Shown piece after piece: positions 33,690-44,417 of a DNA stretch of 64,000 bases (its first letter is position 1; every line of letters begins with the position of its first letter). Source of the stretch: Aphrocallistes beatrix (taxonomy: Eukaryota; Porifera; Hexactinellida; Sceptrulophora; Aphrocallistidae). Below the pieces are notes generated by a model that worked only from the letters and a program-made list of their open reading frames with translations, was not told where the DNA came from and searched no databases. The stretch is taken from positions 11,443,524 through 11,507,523 of the forward strand of contig OY725488.1 in NCBI GenBank assembly GCA_963281255.1. The letters run 5' to 3'. The position numbers were made by a program, and so were the translations under genes.

Positions 33690-34101
33690 TGCTGGTGTAT
33701 GGCGGCCGTAAGTGGTGCACAGGCCAGAGTTTAAAAGATATCGCCCTGAAATATTCGCCATCCTCCTTGAGCATCCTACTATCAAATCTTCCAAAACTCT
33801 GGGTGATCGTGCATTCACTTTAGCTGCGCCTGTTGAGTGGAATCTTCTGCCTCCGAGCATTCGGAATGCCCCTCACTTCTTCTCTTCAAAAAACTCTTGA
33901 AAACTCATCTTTTCCGTATCGCGCACGACACATCCACTTAAATTAATTTCAATGCATATACATACCTTACAAGCATACATACACATACATACGTACACAT
34001 ACATACACATACATACGTACATGCTTAACACACACCTACTTTTATTGAATTGTACAGCGCACTTGAACATATTAATATGGAATCTGCGCTATATAAATGT
34101 A

Positions 34102-34176
<75 letters not shown>
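33690..34176 (+). mobile_element. LINE 3' end (CR1/L2-like) with (TTA)n tail
   Basis: The frame at 33712-33900 reads LGDRAFTLAAPVEWNLLPPS then IRNAPHFFSSKNSLKTHLFR, the very C-terminus typical of CR1/L2-type non-LTR reverse transcriptases. It is followed by GCGCTATATAAATGTATATT and a long ATT microsatellite (about 34103-34176), the usual tail of these elements. The copy is 5'-truncated just upstream. ACATACATAC microsatellites lie between the ORF and the tail. Confidence 0.85.
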
Positions 34177-34369
34177 GTACCATATCATACGATTTCATTG
34201 GTCTTTGACTGGTAAGTACGTACGTACTCGGATAATACATACTTCGGTTAGTACGTACTCGTTTCTCTCAACCAAAATCCATCTATAATATAGATTTCTA
34301 AGAACAATTGAAATGGTTTTGCAAGGTTACACATGTTTGTGTGTACCTTGATGATACTAATCAGTGGAA

Positions 34370-35400
34370 ATCAGTGGAAGAGGCTAGACGAAGTGTTGGA
34401 GCGCTTATAAGCTACTGGTCTTCGTCTAAAGCGGAATAAATGTTCATTTCAACTCTCCACAGTGGAATACCTGGGCCATATAATACGACTCATGAATTGA
34501 AACCGTAGGAAGAAAATTCGTGAATTGTCGACACTCCAGCGCCGACAATTATGGCACCTTTGTATGCCCTGTTTCAGAAAGATGCAAAATGGGAATGGAA
34601 GAAGGAACAGGAAGTTGCTTTTAACAGGCCAGGGCTGCACTAACATCAACAGACCTACTGGTGCATTTTGATCAAGACAAGGAGATCATAGTTATTAGTG
34701 GTGCTTCTCCTTATGGCTTTGGTGCAATCCTATCTCACAGGATAGAGGATGGTAGCGAAAAACCGATATATTATGCATTGCGATGGCTTGCACAAGCAGA
34801 GAAGAACTATTCACAGTTGGACAAGCAAGCACTGCTATAGTGTTAGCGGTGAATAAATTTAACAATTCCTATTGGTCGGTCGTTTACGATGCACTCTGAT
34901 CCTTCACAACCATTAGCGTCGGCACGTTAGCAGAGATGGCATTAATGTTAGGGGAATGAGGAAGAGTTCATCAGGAGTTTAGAGACCAGACTCTCCAGAT
35001 TTTTATTCATTTACCGTACGACTCCCATTCCACAACAGGAATTTCACCGCAGAGCTGCTGATGGGAAGGAACTGAGGTCGAGATTGAGCCTCCTCCAACC
35101 CAACATCTCGGCGCGTAGCAGCAAGCAACACAGCCAGAAGGAATATTACGACGAGAAGACATCAAGGATGGAAATGAGGTTGGTGATCAAGTCCTAGCAC
35201 GGAATTTCTCCAGAGACCCTTGTGGCTCTCAGGAACCTTAAAAACAAGCTCTGGTCCATGTTCATTCATAATCGACTTGGATGATGGACGCAGTATAAGA
35301 CTTCATCATGATCAGATTGGATTCACAGTCCAGTGCAAAGTCAACAAGAAAGGTTAATAGATGATTTTGATGACATTCTAATCACACCTTTACATAGAAC
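34370..35400 (+). pseudogene. Decayed Ty3/gypsy pol fragment
   Basis: Plus-strand frames give an RT thumb region (LKRNKCSFQLSTVEYLGHII), DTPAPTIMAPLYALFQKDAK, an RNase H region (GASPYGFGAILSHRIEDG, YSQLDKQALAIVLAVNKF) and then an integrase C-terminal region (ELLMGRNLRSRLSLLQPN, KEYYDEKTSRMEM). Between them the RT palm, connection and integrase core are missing. The RNase H catalytic Asp position reads Gly (SGAS instead of the usual DAS). Stops and frame changes are frequent, so it is an old, internally deleted copy. No LTRs were found. Confidence 0.8.
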
Positions 35401-35559
35401 ATGTGGGAAGAACAGTGATGGAGTCAGATCTGAGGAACCCATGTTGCGCCGTTCAGACATAAGACGAAACCCATCGAACAGTTACAAAGCAAACGACCAA
35501 AAGTAGCCAAATCTCCACGTAGTGTTTAGATTTAGAATGTACGTACTAATTTAGTTAGA

Positions 35560-36350
35560 ACATCCACAGACCACACAACAAGTATACAACTTGGGTGTCC
35601 CAACAACACTAGTCTTAGGTTCCTATTATTCATTGCATTGCTTTACATAGCGTCTTTTGGTGGTAATACTTATTACAGTTATTACACAGAAGTAAAGATA
35701 CGTGCAGTCACGTTAGTAGTCCAGAGGCTGCGGTGTACGCTTATGACTATTTCCAAAATAGTTTAACTATGCGAGTCTAAAACTTTCTGAGTGGCCGTCG
35801 TATTTATCCGGTGTTTTTACATGGTATTTCTATCGCTAGGTCTTTGCAAACAGTCTCAGGAATCTGACAATCCTGGAGGCGGCACGGGAGCAAAAATATA
35901 ATTTGAAGCGCACTCGCGGACGTTCGCAGGAATTTTCCAAGTCCAGGACGAGGCAGGGCCAAAGCAGACAATCCGGAGCTCTTACTATGATTTAGTTTAG
36001 GTTGTCCGACGAAATCCGAGTCCACAGAATCAAACTCGGGGCAAAAGCCCTGATGCCCCTCCTCCCTGAGATGGGACCGCTCTTTGAGGTACTTCCTATC
36101 TAAGATGACTAAATCCTTGAAATGCTGAAGAATTGTGAAATATTCTAAATCTCAAATATTAGTGTAAATTCTATGCATTTAAATAGTTAGAAAGTCGAAC
36201 ATAGTAAACTAGTATACCCCAAATATTGCTCAGTCTAGAAGCGAAATATCAAATTCCTTTTTTACTAATTCAGATCCAAATTTGAGTTATTCATTGATAG
36301 TCCATGAATTAGTCAAGTTAGCGCCTCTGCTTTTGGCTTAGGTTTCTCCA
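35560..36350. other. Unassigned stretch
   Basis: Holds a GC-richer segment (35860-36060) with no reading frame I recognise on either strand, then AT-rich sequence. A direct repeat of TTGGCTTAGGTTT.TCCATAGTA flanks the MITE at 36356-36528. No gene is supported. Confidence 0.3.
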
Positions 36351-36355
36351 TAGTA

Positions 36356-36528
36356 CAGTGGAATTCGCTTATTAGCAACTCCCTTATTAGCAATATTGCT
36401 CTATTAGCAACCAATCTTCAGGTCCCAGGTGAAGATTTTGTGTTAATTCTGTTCCCTTATTAGCAACTTCGCGTATTAGCAACCATTTTATGAGCGAAAC
36501 TCGAGTTGCTAATAAGCGAATTCCACTG
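36356..36528. mobile_element. pogo/Tigger-like MITE, 173 bp, TA target
   Basis: Same element as 13599-13777: CAGTGGAATTCGCTTATTAG ... CTAATAAGCGAATTCCACTG, flanked by TA. The two copies differ by a six-base deletion (ACACGT after CAATA) and a few substitutions. Confidence 0.92.
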
Positions 36529-36607
36529 TATATACAAACATTAATGCCTTTGGCTTAGGTTTATCCATAGTAATACATCTGATTCAGTTCTACTGTCCAT
36601 TGTGCAG

Positions 36608-36786
36608 ATATGAGATAAAGAACCAATCTCTATGGGAAGAGATCAAGTTTGTGCTGGACAACTTCGCTGTGGAATTCAGTAGTCTGTTCGAGAGTACGAT
36701 GCAGCTGTGTGAGGTGCACAAGAACGAAGAGAAGTGATCCGCATCCTCTACGAGTCCGTCCTGCTCTGCACCAAGATATTCCACAG
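36608..36786 (+). pseudogene. Orphan exon resembling exportin-2 (CSE1L), one-base frame break
   Basis: After an acceptor-like TTGTGCAG, the frame reads YEIKNQSLWEEIKFVLDNFA then VEFSSLFESTMQLCEVHKNE. After a one-base shift it reads EVIRILYESVLLCTKIFH up to a donor-like CAG/GTGTGC. This matches in order the exportin-2 segment I remember as LW.EIK.VLD.FA....LF..T..LC..H....LRIL..S......KLF. CSE1L recycles importin-alpha from the nucleus. No neighbouring exons of that gene are recognisable in the window. The break is near 36730-36735. It could be a real exon with a sequence error, or a stranded fragment. Confidence 0.65.
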
Positions 36787-36990
36787 GTGTGCTCTCCATC
36801 TTATTCCGAATTATAACATACAGACTTGTGCAGTAAACCTGAATTCAGGCCACTGCTAATTGGAACTGTTTCAGCTCTTCCTCCCGCATAAATATTTAGC
36901 TACGCATATATTGTCATTATTGTCATTATTGCAATCAGAATCCCATTATATTTCAGATACAGGGAATTTATTACGTAGAATAGATGGAGC

Positions 36991-37095
36991 TGTTTCATGA
37001 TATGTTGACTCGCGTGATATGTTGACACGCTTATTGTATTATATAGACATCTACCATGGCTATTGTAATTACCGTGATATGTTGACACGCTTACT
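36991..37095 (+). repeat. Left terminal inverted repeat of the Ginger-like element
   Basis: Contains the terminal 20-mer and then CGCGTGATATGTTGACACGC, TATAGACATCTACCATGG and a second GTGATATGTTGACACGC: one full 60-bp unit plus a partial one. These repeated GTGATATGTTGACACG words are the natural candidates for transposase binding sites. Confidence 0.88.
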
Positions 37096-38090
37096 TAATT
37101 AAGTTAATCTAAGTGGTAATTACATATTGACATGTTTGCTATATAAATACATGCGAATATAGCAATGTATATGCTACTTGTTCCTTCAAATGGATTCTCA
37201 TGAATATCAAAAATTAATTCATTTCTTGCGTAATGATGATCTACCATTCGAAATTGAACAAACTTCCTCCAAAGCCAGAAGATATGCCAGGAATAACTTT
37301 AGACGTAAAGCGGCATCTTTTCGAATCACAAAAGAAGGAAAACTATTCAAAGTTAGCAGTCAATAAATTACGAATGTTGAATATGTCATATTTACAAAGT
37401 TTATATATGTTTTTTAAATATTTTAGTTGATTCAAAATCGATCTGGGAAAGTTGAGCAATTTGAATACCCCCTGATGTCTAAAGTCCCTGAAGTTCTGGA
37501 GCTCTACCACACAGATCATCCTGTAATTAATTCAATGCTGTCTTCAATACGTGAGAAGTACTATTGGGTTGGAATGACGGATGAAATAAAGAATTATGTA
37601 AGTTTACCAATTTATTTACCCAACCTATTTCATCCAACTATTTCATCGTAAATTTCAATTGTAGCTAATGTTGAGTTTATATTATTTACATAGATACTTC
37701 TAGGTTAAATCTTGTCACGGATGCCAGGTAACAGCTGCAAAGCCTCTACAACCACAACGCGAATTACAACCAATAGTTCCACCTGAGGGGCCTTGGCAAC
37801 ACGTCGGCATCGATTTATCTGACATTTGGGGTACCAACCAGGCAGGGAATTTACTAGCAAGGTAAGTAAACACACCAACTAATCTTGAGATGAATGCTTT
37901 AAATTATCTATATTATTGAAATACAATTGTTGTATATTTGTTCTTTTGTCCATAATTAATAATAGAAAAGACCATACGCCGTCGGAAGCTGAAATTTATA
38001 ATTCACAAATAGGATGCATTCAACCACAAATAGATCACATCAATTTGAGTTTGGATTCAATAAAGTTCTACGTAGTCAATAAATGTAATA

Positions 38091-38441
38091 TAGTCAGGGT
38101 CGCTTAATATGAACATTCGTTTATTATGAACTAACCTCCTGGTCCCAATTTCATTTTTTAGATACAGCCAGGTTTGCTTATTATGAACATTCGTTTATTA
38201 TGAACTAACTCTCTGGCCCCATCTCAACATGTTCCATAGGATTTGTATTAGGTCGAGTTCGCTTAATATGAAGTACGTATCTCTATTATAAACATATTTT
38301 TTGGTCCCCTGGTGGTTCACAATAAGCGACCCTGACTGTATAGGAATTATATTGAATCAAGTTCGCCTAATATGAAGTATCTCTATTATGAACATATTTT
38401 TTGGTCCCCTGGTGGTTCACAATAAGCGACCCTGACTGTAT
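38091..38441. mobile_element. pogo-like MITE with duplicated halves
   Basis: Starts TAGTCAGGGTCGCTTAATAT and has ends CGACCCTGACTGTA at both 38340 and 38441. The left half (GAACATTCGTTTATTATGAA) is present twice, as is the right half (GAAGTATCTCTATTATGAAC... / AGTACGTATCTCTATTATAAAC). It is the family of 10088-10259, rearranged by internal duplication. Confidence 0.75.
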
Positions 38442-38508
38442 TGGTTTTCATTGATTGCGTCAGAATAGAATACTCGAATCGGAAATACTTGTAGGTAAAG
38501 TTATCCGC

Positions 38509-40482
38509 TAGGGTGCGACCCGTGCGGGCTTTATTGTAAATCACGGGCTGCGGGCCTTTTTTCCACCGGCCGAAAACCGTCAGAAAGAACAATTGTACAA
38601 ACGATTATATGCTCTAATTAGGGAATGAAATTATTGCTATTTTATATGTATGTATCACAAGTATTATAAATGATTTATTATCGTTAAATCTAATAATCAT
38701 CATAGAGAGGCAGAATCATGTCAGTATCTGTAATCTCAGCTTCATTGTATTGTCTGCTCATTCTTATTAGTAAGCAATCAGTTACTAGATCATTTCCCAA
38801 GGATGCACGGAGAGGAGAGTGAATTTGCTTGAGTCGAGAAAACAGTAACTGCAATCTTGTTGAGTATTTGTTCTTCAAACATTTTCAGTTTGGGTTAATG
38901 TTGGATTGGATTACCTTCCAACCCAGCACCAAACTCCCTGGAAGCATATTGCCTATCAAAATCTGAACGAACATTCATTAACTGAAGCAATTTTCCAGTC
39001 AATTCGAAGTCAATATTTTCAGTCTTTCCATTTAACCAGTTTATAAGATTAATAACACTATTCTCAAGCATCCACCTCCTCTTTTCAATCACGGTATATA
39101 CTTCATCAAATCCTGTCTCGTGTAGTGTCTCCAAAAGTTGCTCAAATTTGCACATCATTGTAGGCCATGTAGTTGTATCTTCCTGAGCAATATTAAGAAC
39201 ATCAAGAATCGGTCGAGTTCTCTGCAGACAAGCACTCAATTTTCCTTTTTCTCGCTCATCATCAAGTTTCACTCCATCCGAACAATTCTTGAATTCCATC
39301 TAGTATCAACATAACGAGGGACAGTACCGTTGGTTACATGTTTATTCAATATGTCAAGTGCTTTCTGACACACTGGAACTGCTGTGAAAGATATCACGTA
39401 TGCAAAGGTTCATGACATGTGCTGCACACCGCAATACCAACAAACCACCACATTCATCCGACAATTTATGCAGGCCAAGTTGAATTGACCGAGCGTTGTC
39501 AGCGAGTAATGCAATACCCTTGGAATTCCACCTTTGACAATGTCTACTGCTACTCGACCAGCTTCCACAGAAATGCATCAGAAGAGTTGTCTTTCACAGT
39601 TTGGCTACTGATATAGATTGGTTTTGAACTTGAGTTAGCAAATCCCAAAAAAGATACAAATTTGTCACCTACAGAATAATATTATAATTTATAAATATAC
39701 ATACGTATATTACAATATATTTAGAGTAAACATATTTAACATACCTGTCAGGGAGTTTTTCCACCCATCACAAACGATTGTCATAAATGTACCCTGAAAT
39801 TCGACTTTCATCTCCTGCCGGACTTCATCAGCAATTAATCTTATTTCCCCTCTCAAATCCATTCGGTTTGAACAACTTTCAATTCGCAGCAGCAGGCTCC
39901 GTGTAAATCCGCTTTCAAAAAAATTCAAAGGCAAACATGATCTCCGCAAGATATTAACATTGCTAAGCGCCTTCTTTCTGGCATTGCTGATGGACCTGTC
40001 TTCTTCTTGAAACATCTAAGAATACTAGACTGAGTATCATCTCTACATTCTAACCTCCTCTTCATCTCATTATACTCCTCCGGATGTTTGTTAGTGATGT
40101 GGCGTGACATATGCGAGGTACCAGTCTTTTGACTGTGTATGTGAATGAACTGGAACATAGTGAGCATTTAGCGGTGTTTGTTAATGACAAATAAATCTAA
40201 AAGTCTAGATGCACTAAACCTACTATCTTCCACCATTGATAGGAAGAAAAATGAAATAACGAACGAGATTATCTGTTGCCCATTAAATTTCACATTTATT
40301 ATATATACAAATTGTGCATACAATTTCCCGCATTTTATAACGCGGGAATTATATGAATTCTCAATTCTTAGAGAATACATTCACGAATTCAGTCAACGGT
40401 GTCATAAAATAAACAAATTTCGTAAATAACGGGCTGGAGGAATCAATAAGCGGGCCAAGGGCTTTACGGGTCGCACCCTAGA
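38509..40482. mobile_element. hAT transposon nested in the Ginger-like element
   Basis: TAGGGTGCGACCCGT at the left end is the inverse of ACGGGTCGCACCCTA at the right. The 8-bp duplication TTATCCGC flanks it (38501-38508 and 40483-40490), leaving two extra bases (GA) at the right. Termini starting TAGGG and 8-bp duplications are hAT hallmarks. About 1.97 kb, with a decayed transposase on the minus strand. Confidence 0.88.
38690..40167 (-). pseudogene. hAT transposase with BED-type finger, multiply frameshifted
   Basis: Read 3' to 5' on +. SQKTGTSHMSRHITNKHPEE is the C-terminal half of a BED zinc finger. SCLPLNFFESGFTRSLL and IVCDGWKNSLTG (hAT catalytic-region DGW motif) follow, then ALLADNARSIQLGLHKL with LVLRCAAHVMNLCIRDI (DNA...C.AH.LNL motif), then TWPTMMCKFEQLLE. 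At least four frame changes separate the pieces, and the C-terminal dimerisation region is short. Non-functional. Confidence 0.85.
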
Positions 40483-40749
40483 TTATCCGCGCTCACTACA
40501 GTGTCTAAGATGCCCGAATGTGCTGTTAGGGAGGCCACAAAGCTTCTCTATTTTCTATTGAAGTAACCGTGAATATTCTGATATTATGAAGATACTACTA
40601 CGATTATGTAATGAAAGTAAGTACGTACATGATGATGACTCTACTACTCTCCTAAAATAGGATGAAAACTAGCTACGATAATACAATAAGGTTCCACAAA
40701 TACTTCACCTTTTCCTCAAGTGTAGCAAACATGTGGTTGTACAAGTTAA

Positions 40750-41290
40750 GGCCCCCATACACGATGCAACTTTGTTGCATGCAACATTTGCATGCAACAA
40801 AGTTGCATCGTGTATGTTAAAATTTCATGCAACAAAGGTTGCATGCAACAATGTTGCATCGTGTATGGTAGTATTTTGCATGCAACAAATGTTGCATGAA
40901 ACAAAGTTGCATGGAAATAGAACATGTTCTATTTTCATGCAACATTCTGCATCAAAATTGTATTAATTATTACGATAACGATAACGATAATCATTATCAA
41001 AAATACGATCAAGCCATTAAAATAGACAAAAGAAAGTCTGCTTGCTTTTCTTGATTGCTTTCTCAAAAGGGCGAGGGCAATGACAGGTACGACGATACGT
41101 TTTTTTACCAATATGTAAAAATGCAGAATAAATTTGATGTAATTAGTTCAATTTAAACAAAAGATTCCACAAATAGGTATATAGAATCAAAATTATTAAA
41201 TAAGCACAAAATTCAGGCAACAATATTGCATGAAACTATGCTCCGCGGAAAATTTGTTGCAAGCAACATGTTGCATCGTGTATGGGGGCC
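40750..41290. mobile_element. TTAA-flanked foldback element built of TTGCATGCAACAAA repeats
   Basis: GGCCCCCATACACGATGCAA at the left is the inverse of TTGCATCGTGTATGGGGGCC at the right, flanked by TTAA (40746-40749, 41291-41294). The left 180 bp repeats variants of CATGCAACAAAGTTGCATCG in both orientations, able to form nested hairpins. TTAA targets suggest a non-autonomous piggyBac- or Kolobok-type element. No ORF. Confidence 0.85.
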
Positions 41291-43799
41291 TTAAGTATGT
41301 TCTGACTTGACAAATTAATGACATCTTTCGTTGACTTTAATTTCAACTTACGATTTACAAATTTCAATGCATCATGTGACGTCATCTATCTGATTATTTG
41401 AGTTCGAACAAGGTAATGAGATGAAGAATTGGTATGTCTCTTTAGGAATTCAAAGACAGAAAAAGATATTCGACAAAAAAAGTGATGGATAACAGGTAAA
41501 TCCAATCATAAAAATAAAACAACTTATTGCTTACATTGCATTGAGGTGAGCTAGAAGTAACGTTCAATTCATTTTGTACTTTTAGATCGGATCTCCAAAA
41601 GGTGACTTATTTTTAGTAAGAAATATCTCCAAGGATAAGAAACTTCCAGGCACTGCGAAACAGTTGAAATATCTCGGACCTTTTGAAGCAGAAGATATCG
41701 TTAAAGTCACGTATTAGCAGCAGCTAAAACAAAAAAAAACACCAAAAAGTATCCCCTGCACTTGACTAGAAAGTACAATCGTCGTAAGATTCAGGTGATT
41801 TGTTTCTATATTCAAGTGTTTGAATTGTTACCTCGTACTACTTGTTTATCTTTTAATTACAAAATGTTGTTTAGATATCAAATGCAAAGTCTCCTCCTAC
41901 ACCAGAGTTACCTCTCAGCATTTGTTCAGAGTCTTCAAAAAGACTAATCACTAATGATGGAGCATGTCCCCCTCCCAAACGACACAAGGTACATTACAAA
42001 ATACATTTCTATTTGTATATTAAGTGAGTTATTAACAAAATAGATATGTTATTTATTTTCAAAATCAATTAGAAATCAACCACCAATTTCTATGTGTACC
42101 GATTCGAGCACGATTCTATAATAAGTGATCTTAATTCCCTGCAGGTGAGAAGCTATTGATCATTTGAGATGCAAACTGAATCCACGAAATTTGTTAACCT
42201 GTACTCTGTGTTAAACTGTTAAATTGTTGAAAAAAATTCATTTTTTGGCATATTGTCAATTGATATTATATACAAGTATTATTTGAATATCAAAACACAC
42301 TATCTATTTTAGAACGAAATAATCCAAAGCATTAGAAGTGGCACGCCATTTTCTCCTCTTCATGAAGAGTTGATCAATACAACCAACAGACGAATGTGTC
42401 CAACTTTCACAATGCTGTTCTCTTTTCTCAAAGATGTTGACGCCTTCACATTGGTATGATTAATATATACTAAATACTTAATTTTGGACGAATCTTGCGT
42501 ACATTGAATTCTACAATCATGGTTGTAGTCGAATTAAATGAATATTTTACAGAGAAGGAATGATCGATGTATTCCTCAAATGGAGTTTGGAAGCATTCAA
42601 TGCAACTTCAGATAACAAAGTGTGCGTTGAGTATTCACATAAAGTTATCTATCCAGTGATAAGTTTCAGAAAGACAAATCTATCTAACCGTGAACATTTA
42701 AAATTTCTTTTTCTCTTATAGGTTTGTGAACATCTTGAAAACAAATATTTCACTGCTTCTCCATCTATAACCAATCCTATTTCATGTGCACGTACCATAC
42801 CGACTTCAGATTCTTTCAACTCTAGTCCATGCTACCACCCTATTGCAATGCTTTGGCAGCAAGAAATATGCAACAAGATGGGTCTGCAATTCATAAAAGA
42901 TAGAGGCTTATCAGGACAGCTTCTTTCTCATTTGACACGTGGCAATGCGACCCATTGAAAAGGACGGAACTGTTTCTTTCGTTGCATATCTCAAATAATA
43001 TCTGGGACTCAAGCACATCACCAACAATTGCGAGGCGAAGTATGCCGGTTTATTACGACAGATGGTAGAGAATTCACTCAAAAATATCTGAGGACAAAGT
43101 TCTATAAAGAGACTTCCCCTTTAGCCTATCTTAGGCAATCAGCGATGACTCAGAATGCAATATGGGCTACTGATGTGTCGAAATTGTTAATGTCGCGAAG
43201 ATGTTCAGCACGGACGTCTTCGTTGCAACAAAGCAGCATAGCCCTGAGCATCAGTGGAGAAGAATAGATTGGCTACGTTACTCTGGTTGCGATTCTACGA
43301 AGCCACTTTGGTATCTATATCCCCAACTACGACAACCATTTCGAGCCTGTTACAAGGTTAATGAATCATGGATGTGAATCGCATAGATCAGTCAATTCTA
43401 ATGAGATAATTGTAGTTGAGTAATGATTGATTAAGTGAATACTAGCTAGCTAATATTATTGCTTCTCTTGCGTGTTTTAACGACACTATTTAATAAAGCT
43501 CAAATTATGCTCCGTATGCAATAAAAATCTGAATCAACAAACTTTTGCCTAGCCAGTTTACCTATACTATTGAACCTGTGTATGGCCATCACCTGCTCAA
43601 CGCGGCCAGCGGACCATCCTTTTTCGGTCTCTTGCGGGCCTAAAACTGTCTATAACGGCCACTCTTCATGTTTAGAACTCCTTACATGCGTTTACTCTAC
43701 AATCACTATTCTGAATGAGGATCTACTAGTTCTAGCATCAGTAACATAAGTAGTAACGCACAGCAGTTAGATTGTTGCTGCATCGCATCGTTACAACCG

Positions 43800-43965
43800 A
43801 AAATACATGCCAACCGTCCCGTTTTTTCATGAAATTTTCCCCCAGTATGTCTTATTCTGTTTTAGTCTACGTATAATACCTTTCTATTGTGTCTCGCCAT
43901 GCCAAAGCGAAATCCAACGCCGCGTCCCGCTTTCATTATGACTGAAGTTGTAATATATCAAAACA
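43800..43965 (+). repeat. Dispersed repeat R2 copy
   Basis: ATGCCAACCGTCCCGTTTTT through TAATACCTTTCTATTGTG to CGCGTCCCGCTTTCATTATG. It lies inside the Ginger-like element downstream of the OTU exon. Confidence 0.65.
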
Positions 43966-44001
43966 AATCTGCTAATAAACAATATTCGATTAATTTACAG
44001 T

Positions 44002-44215
44002 GTCAACATATCACGGTAATATAATATCCATGGTAGATGTCTATATAATATAATAACCGTGTCAACATATCACGGTAATTACAATAGCCATGGTAGATGT
44101 CTATATAATATAATAAGCGTGTCAGCATATCACGGTAATATAATATTCATGGTAGATGTCTATATAATATAATAAGCGTGTCAATATATCACGCGAGTCA
44201 ACATATCATGAAACA
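44002..44215 (-). repeat. Right terminal inverted repeat with three 60-bp tandem units
   Basis: Three consecutive units of 60 bp, each starting CGTGTCA.CATATCACGGTA and containing CATGGTAGATGTCTATATAA, followed by the terminal AGTCAACATATCATGAAACA. The left end has only one such unit plus a partial, so the two ends are asymmetric in binding-site number. Confidence 0.9.
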
Positions 44216-44417
44216 GAGCTATACAGTCTATAATCTAACATTTCAATATATAGAGATGGATATTGGGACTTTAATGCGTTAATTACATGTTTGTAATCAA
44301 TTATATACTAAATTATCAGCCTTGATTATATTCCCAACTATGTATTGAGATATGATCATGAATACCGCCCGGATTACAGTGGTAAAATTAGGCGAAATAG
44401 GATTTCGTACATTGACA

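Larger units (their letters stand above)
37190..43423 (+). pseudogene. Integrase-OTU fusion gene of the Ginger-like element, multi-exon, decayed
   Basis: Start ATG at 37190. Exons by splice signals and homology: 37190-37351; 37427-37597; 37704-37861; then, beyond the insertions, 41446-41495; 41586-41794; 41875-41988; 42073-42144; 42313-42453; about 42553-42619; 42722-43423. Exons 2-3 hold an integrase zinc-binding domain (ELYHTDHPV...SCHGCQ) and the start of the core with the first catalytic Asp (WQHVGIDLSDIW). The rest of the D-x-E core is missing. Exon 41586 has the C-terminal integrase barrel (GDLFLVRN...LKYLGPFEAEDIV). The last exon encodes an OTU-like protease: a Cys motif at about 42961-42975 broken by a one-base loss, WATDV, and a His motif NHFEPV near 43335. 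Other lesions: TAG at 41715, frame changes at an A9 run near 41731-41739 and near 43178. Integrase identity is firm, OTU probable. Confidence 0.78.
36991..44215. mobile_element. Ginger-like integrase DNA transposon, 7225 bp, TSD GAGC
   Basis: The left end TGTTTCATGATATGTTGACT is the exact inverse of the right end AGTCAACATATCATGAAACA. Both are flanked by the 4-bp duplication GAGC (36987-36990, 44216-44219). Inverted similarity extends about 105 bp on the left. On the right it is expanded to about 214 bp by a 60-bp tandem unit containing GTGATATGTTGACACG. Inside is an intron-containing gene for a gypsy-like integrase fused to an OTU-type domain. TGT...ACA ends, 4-bp duplications and such integrases are features of Ginger-type DNA transposons (recalled, not searched). 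Three later insertions lie inside: pogo-like MITEs, a hAT and a TTAA element. Confidence 0.88.

Noticed and set aside
33952..34288. Poly-Tyr, poly-Asn and poly-Ile ORFs
   Set aside because: Translations of the ATT microsatellite tail of a LINE.
35804..36025. 73-aa minus ORF in a GC-richer stretch
   Set aside because: No recognisable motifs or splice context; left unassigned.
40733..41292. CRISPR-like array of TTGCATGCAAC words
   Set aside because: The words occur in both orientations without spacers, lie between TTAA target duplications in a eukaryotic genome, and form an inverted-repeat transposon.
41446..43423. Reading the OTU and integrase C-terminal exons as a host gene unrelated to the transposon
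   Set aside because: They lie inside the same pair of terminal inverted repeats and in the same direction as the integrase zinc-finger exons, so belonging to the element is simpler.
44002..44215. CRISPR or centromeric satellite reading of the 60-bp tandem units
   Set aside because: Only three copies, no spacers, and the unit is part of a terminal inverted repeat matched at 36991-37095.
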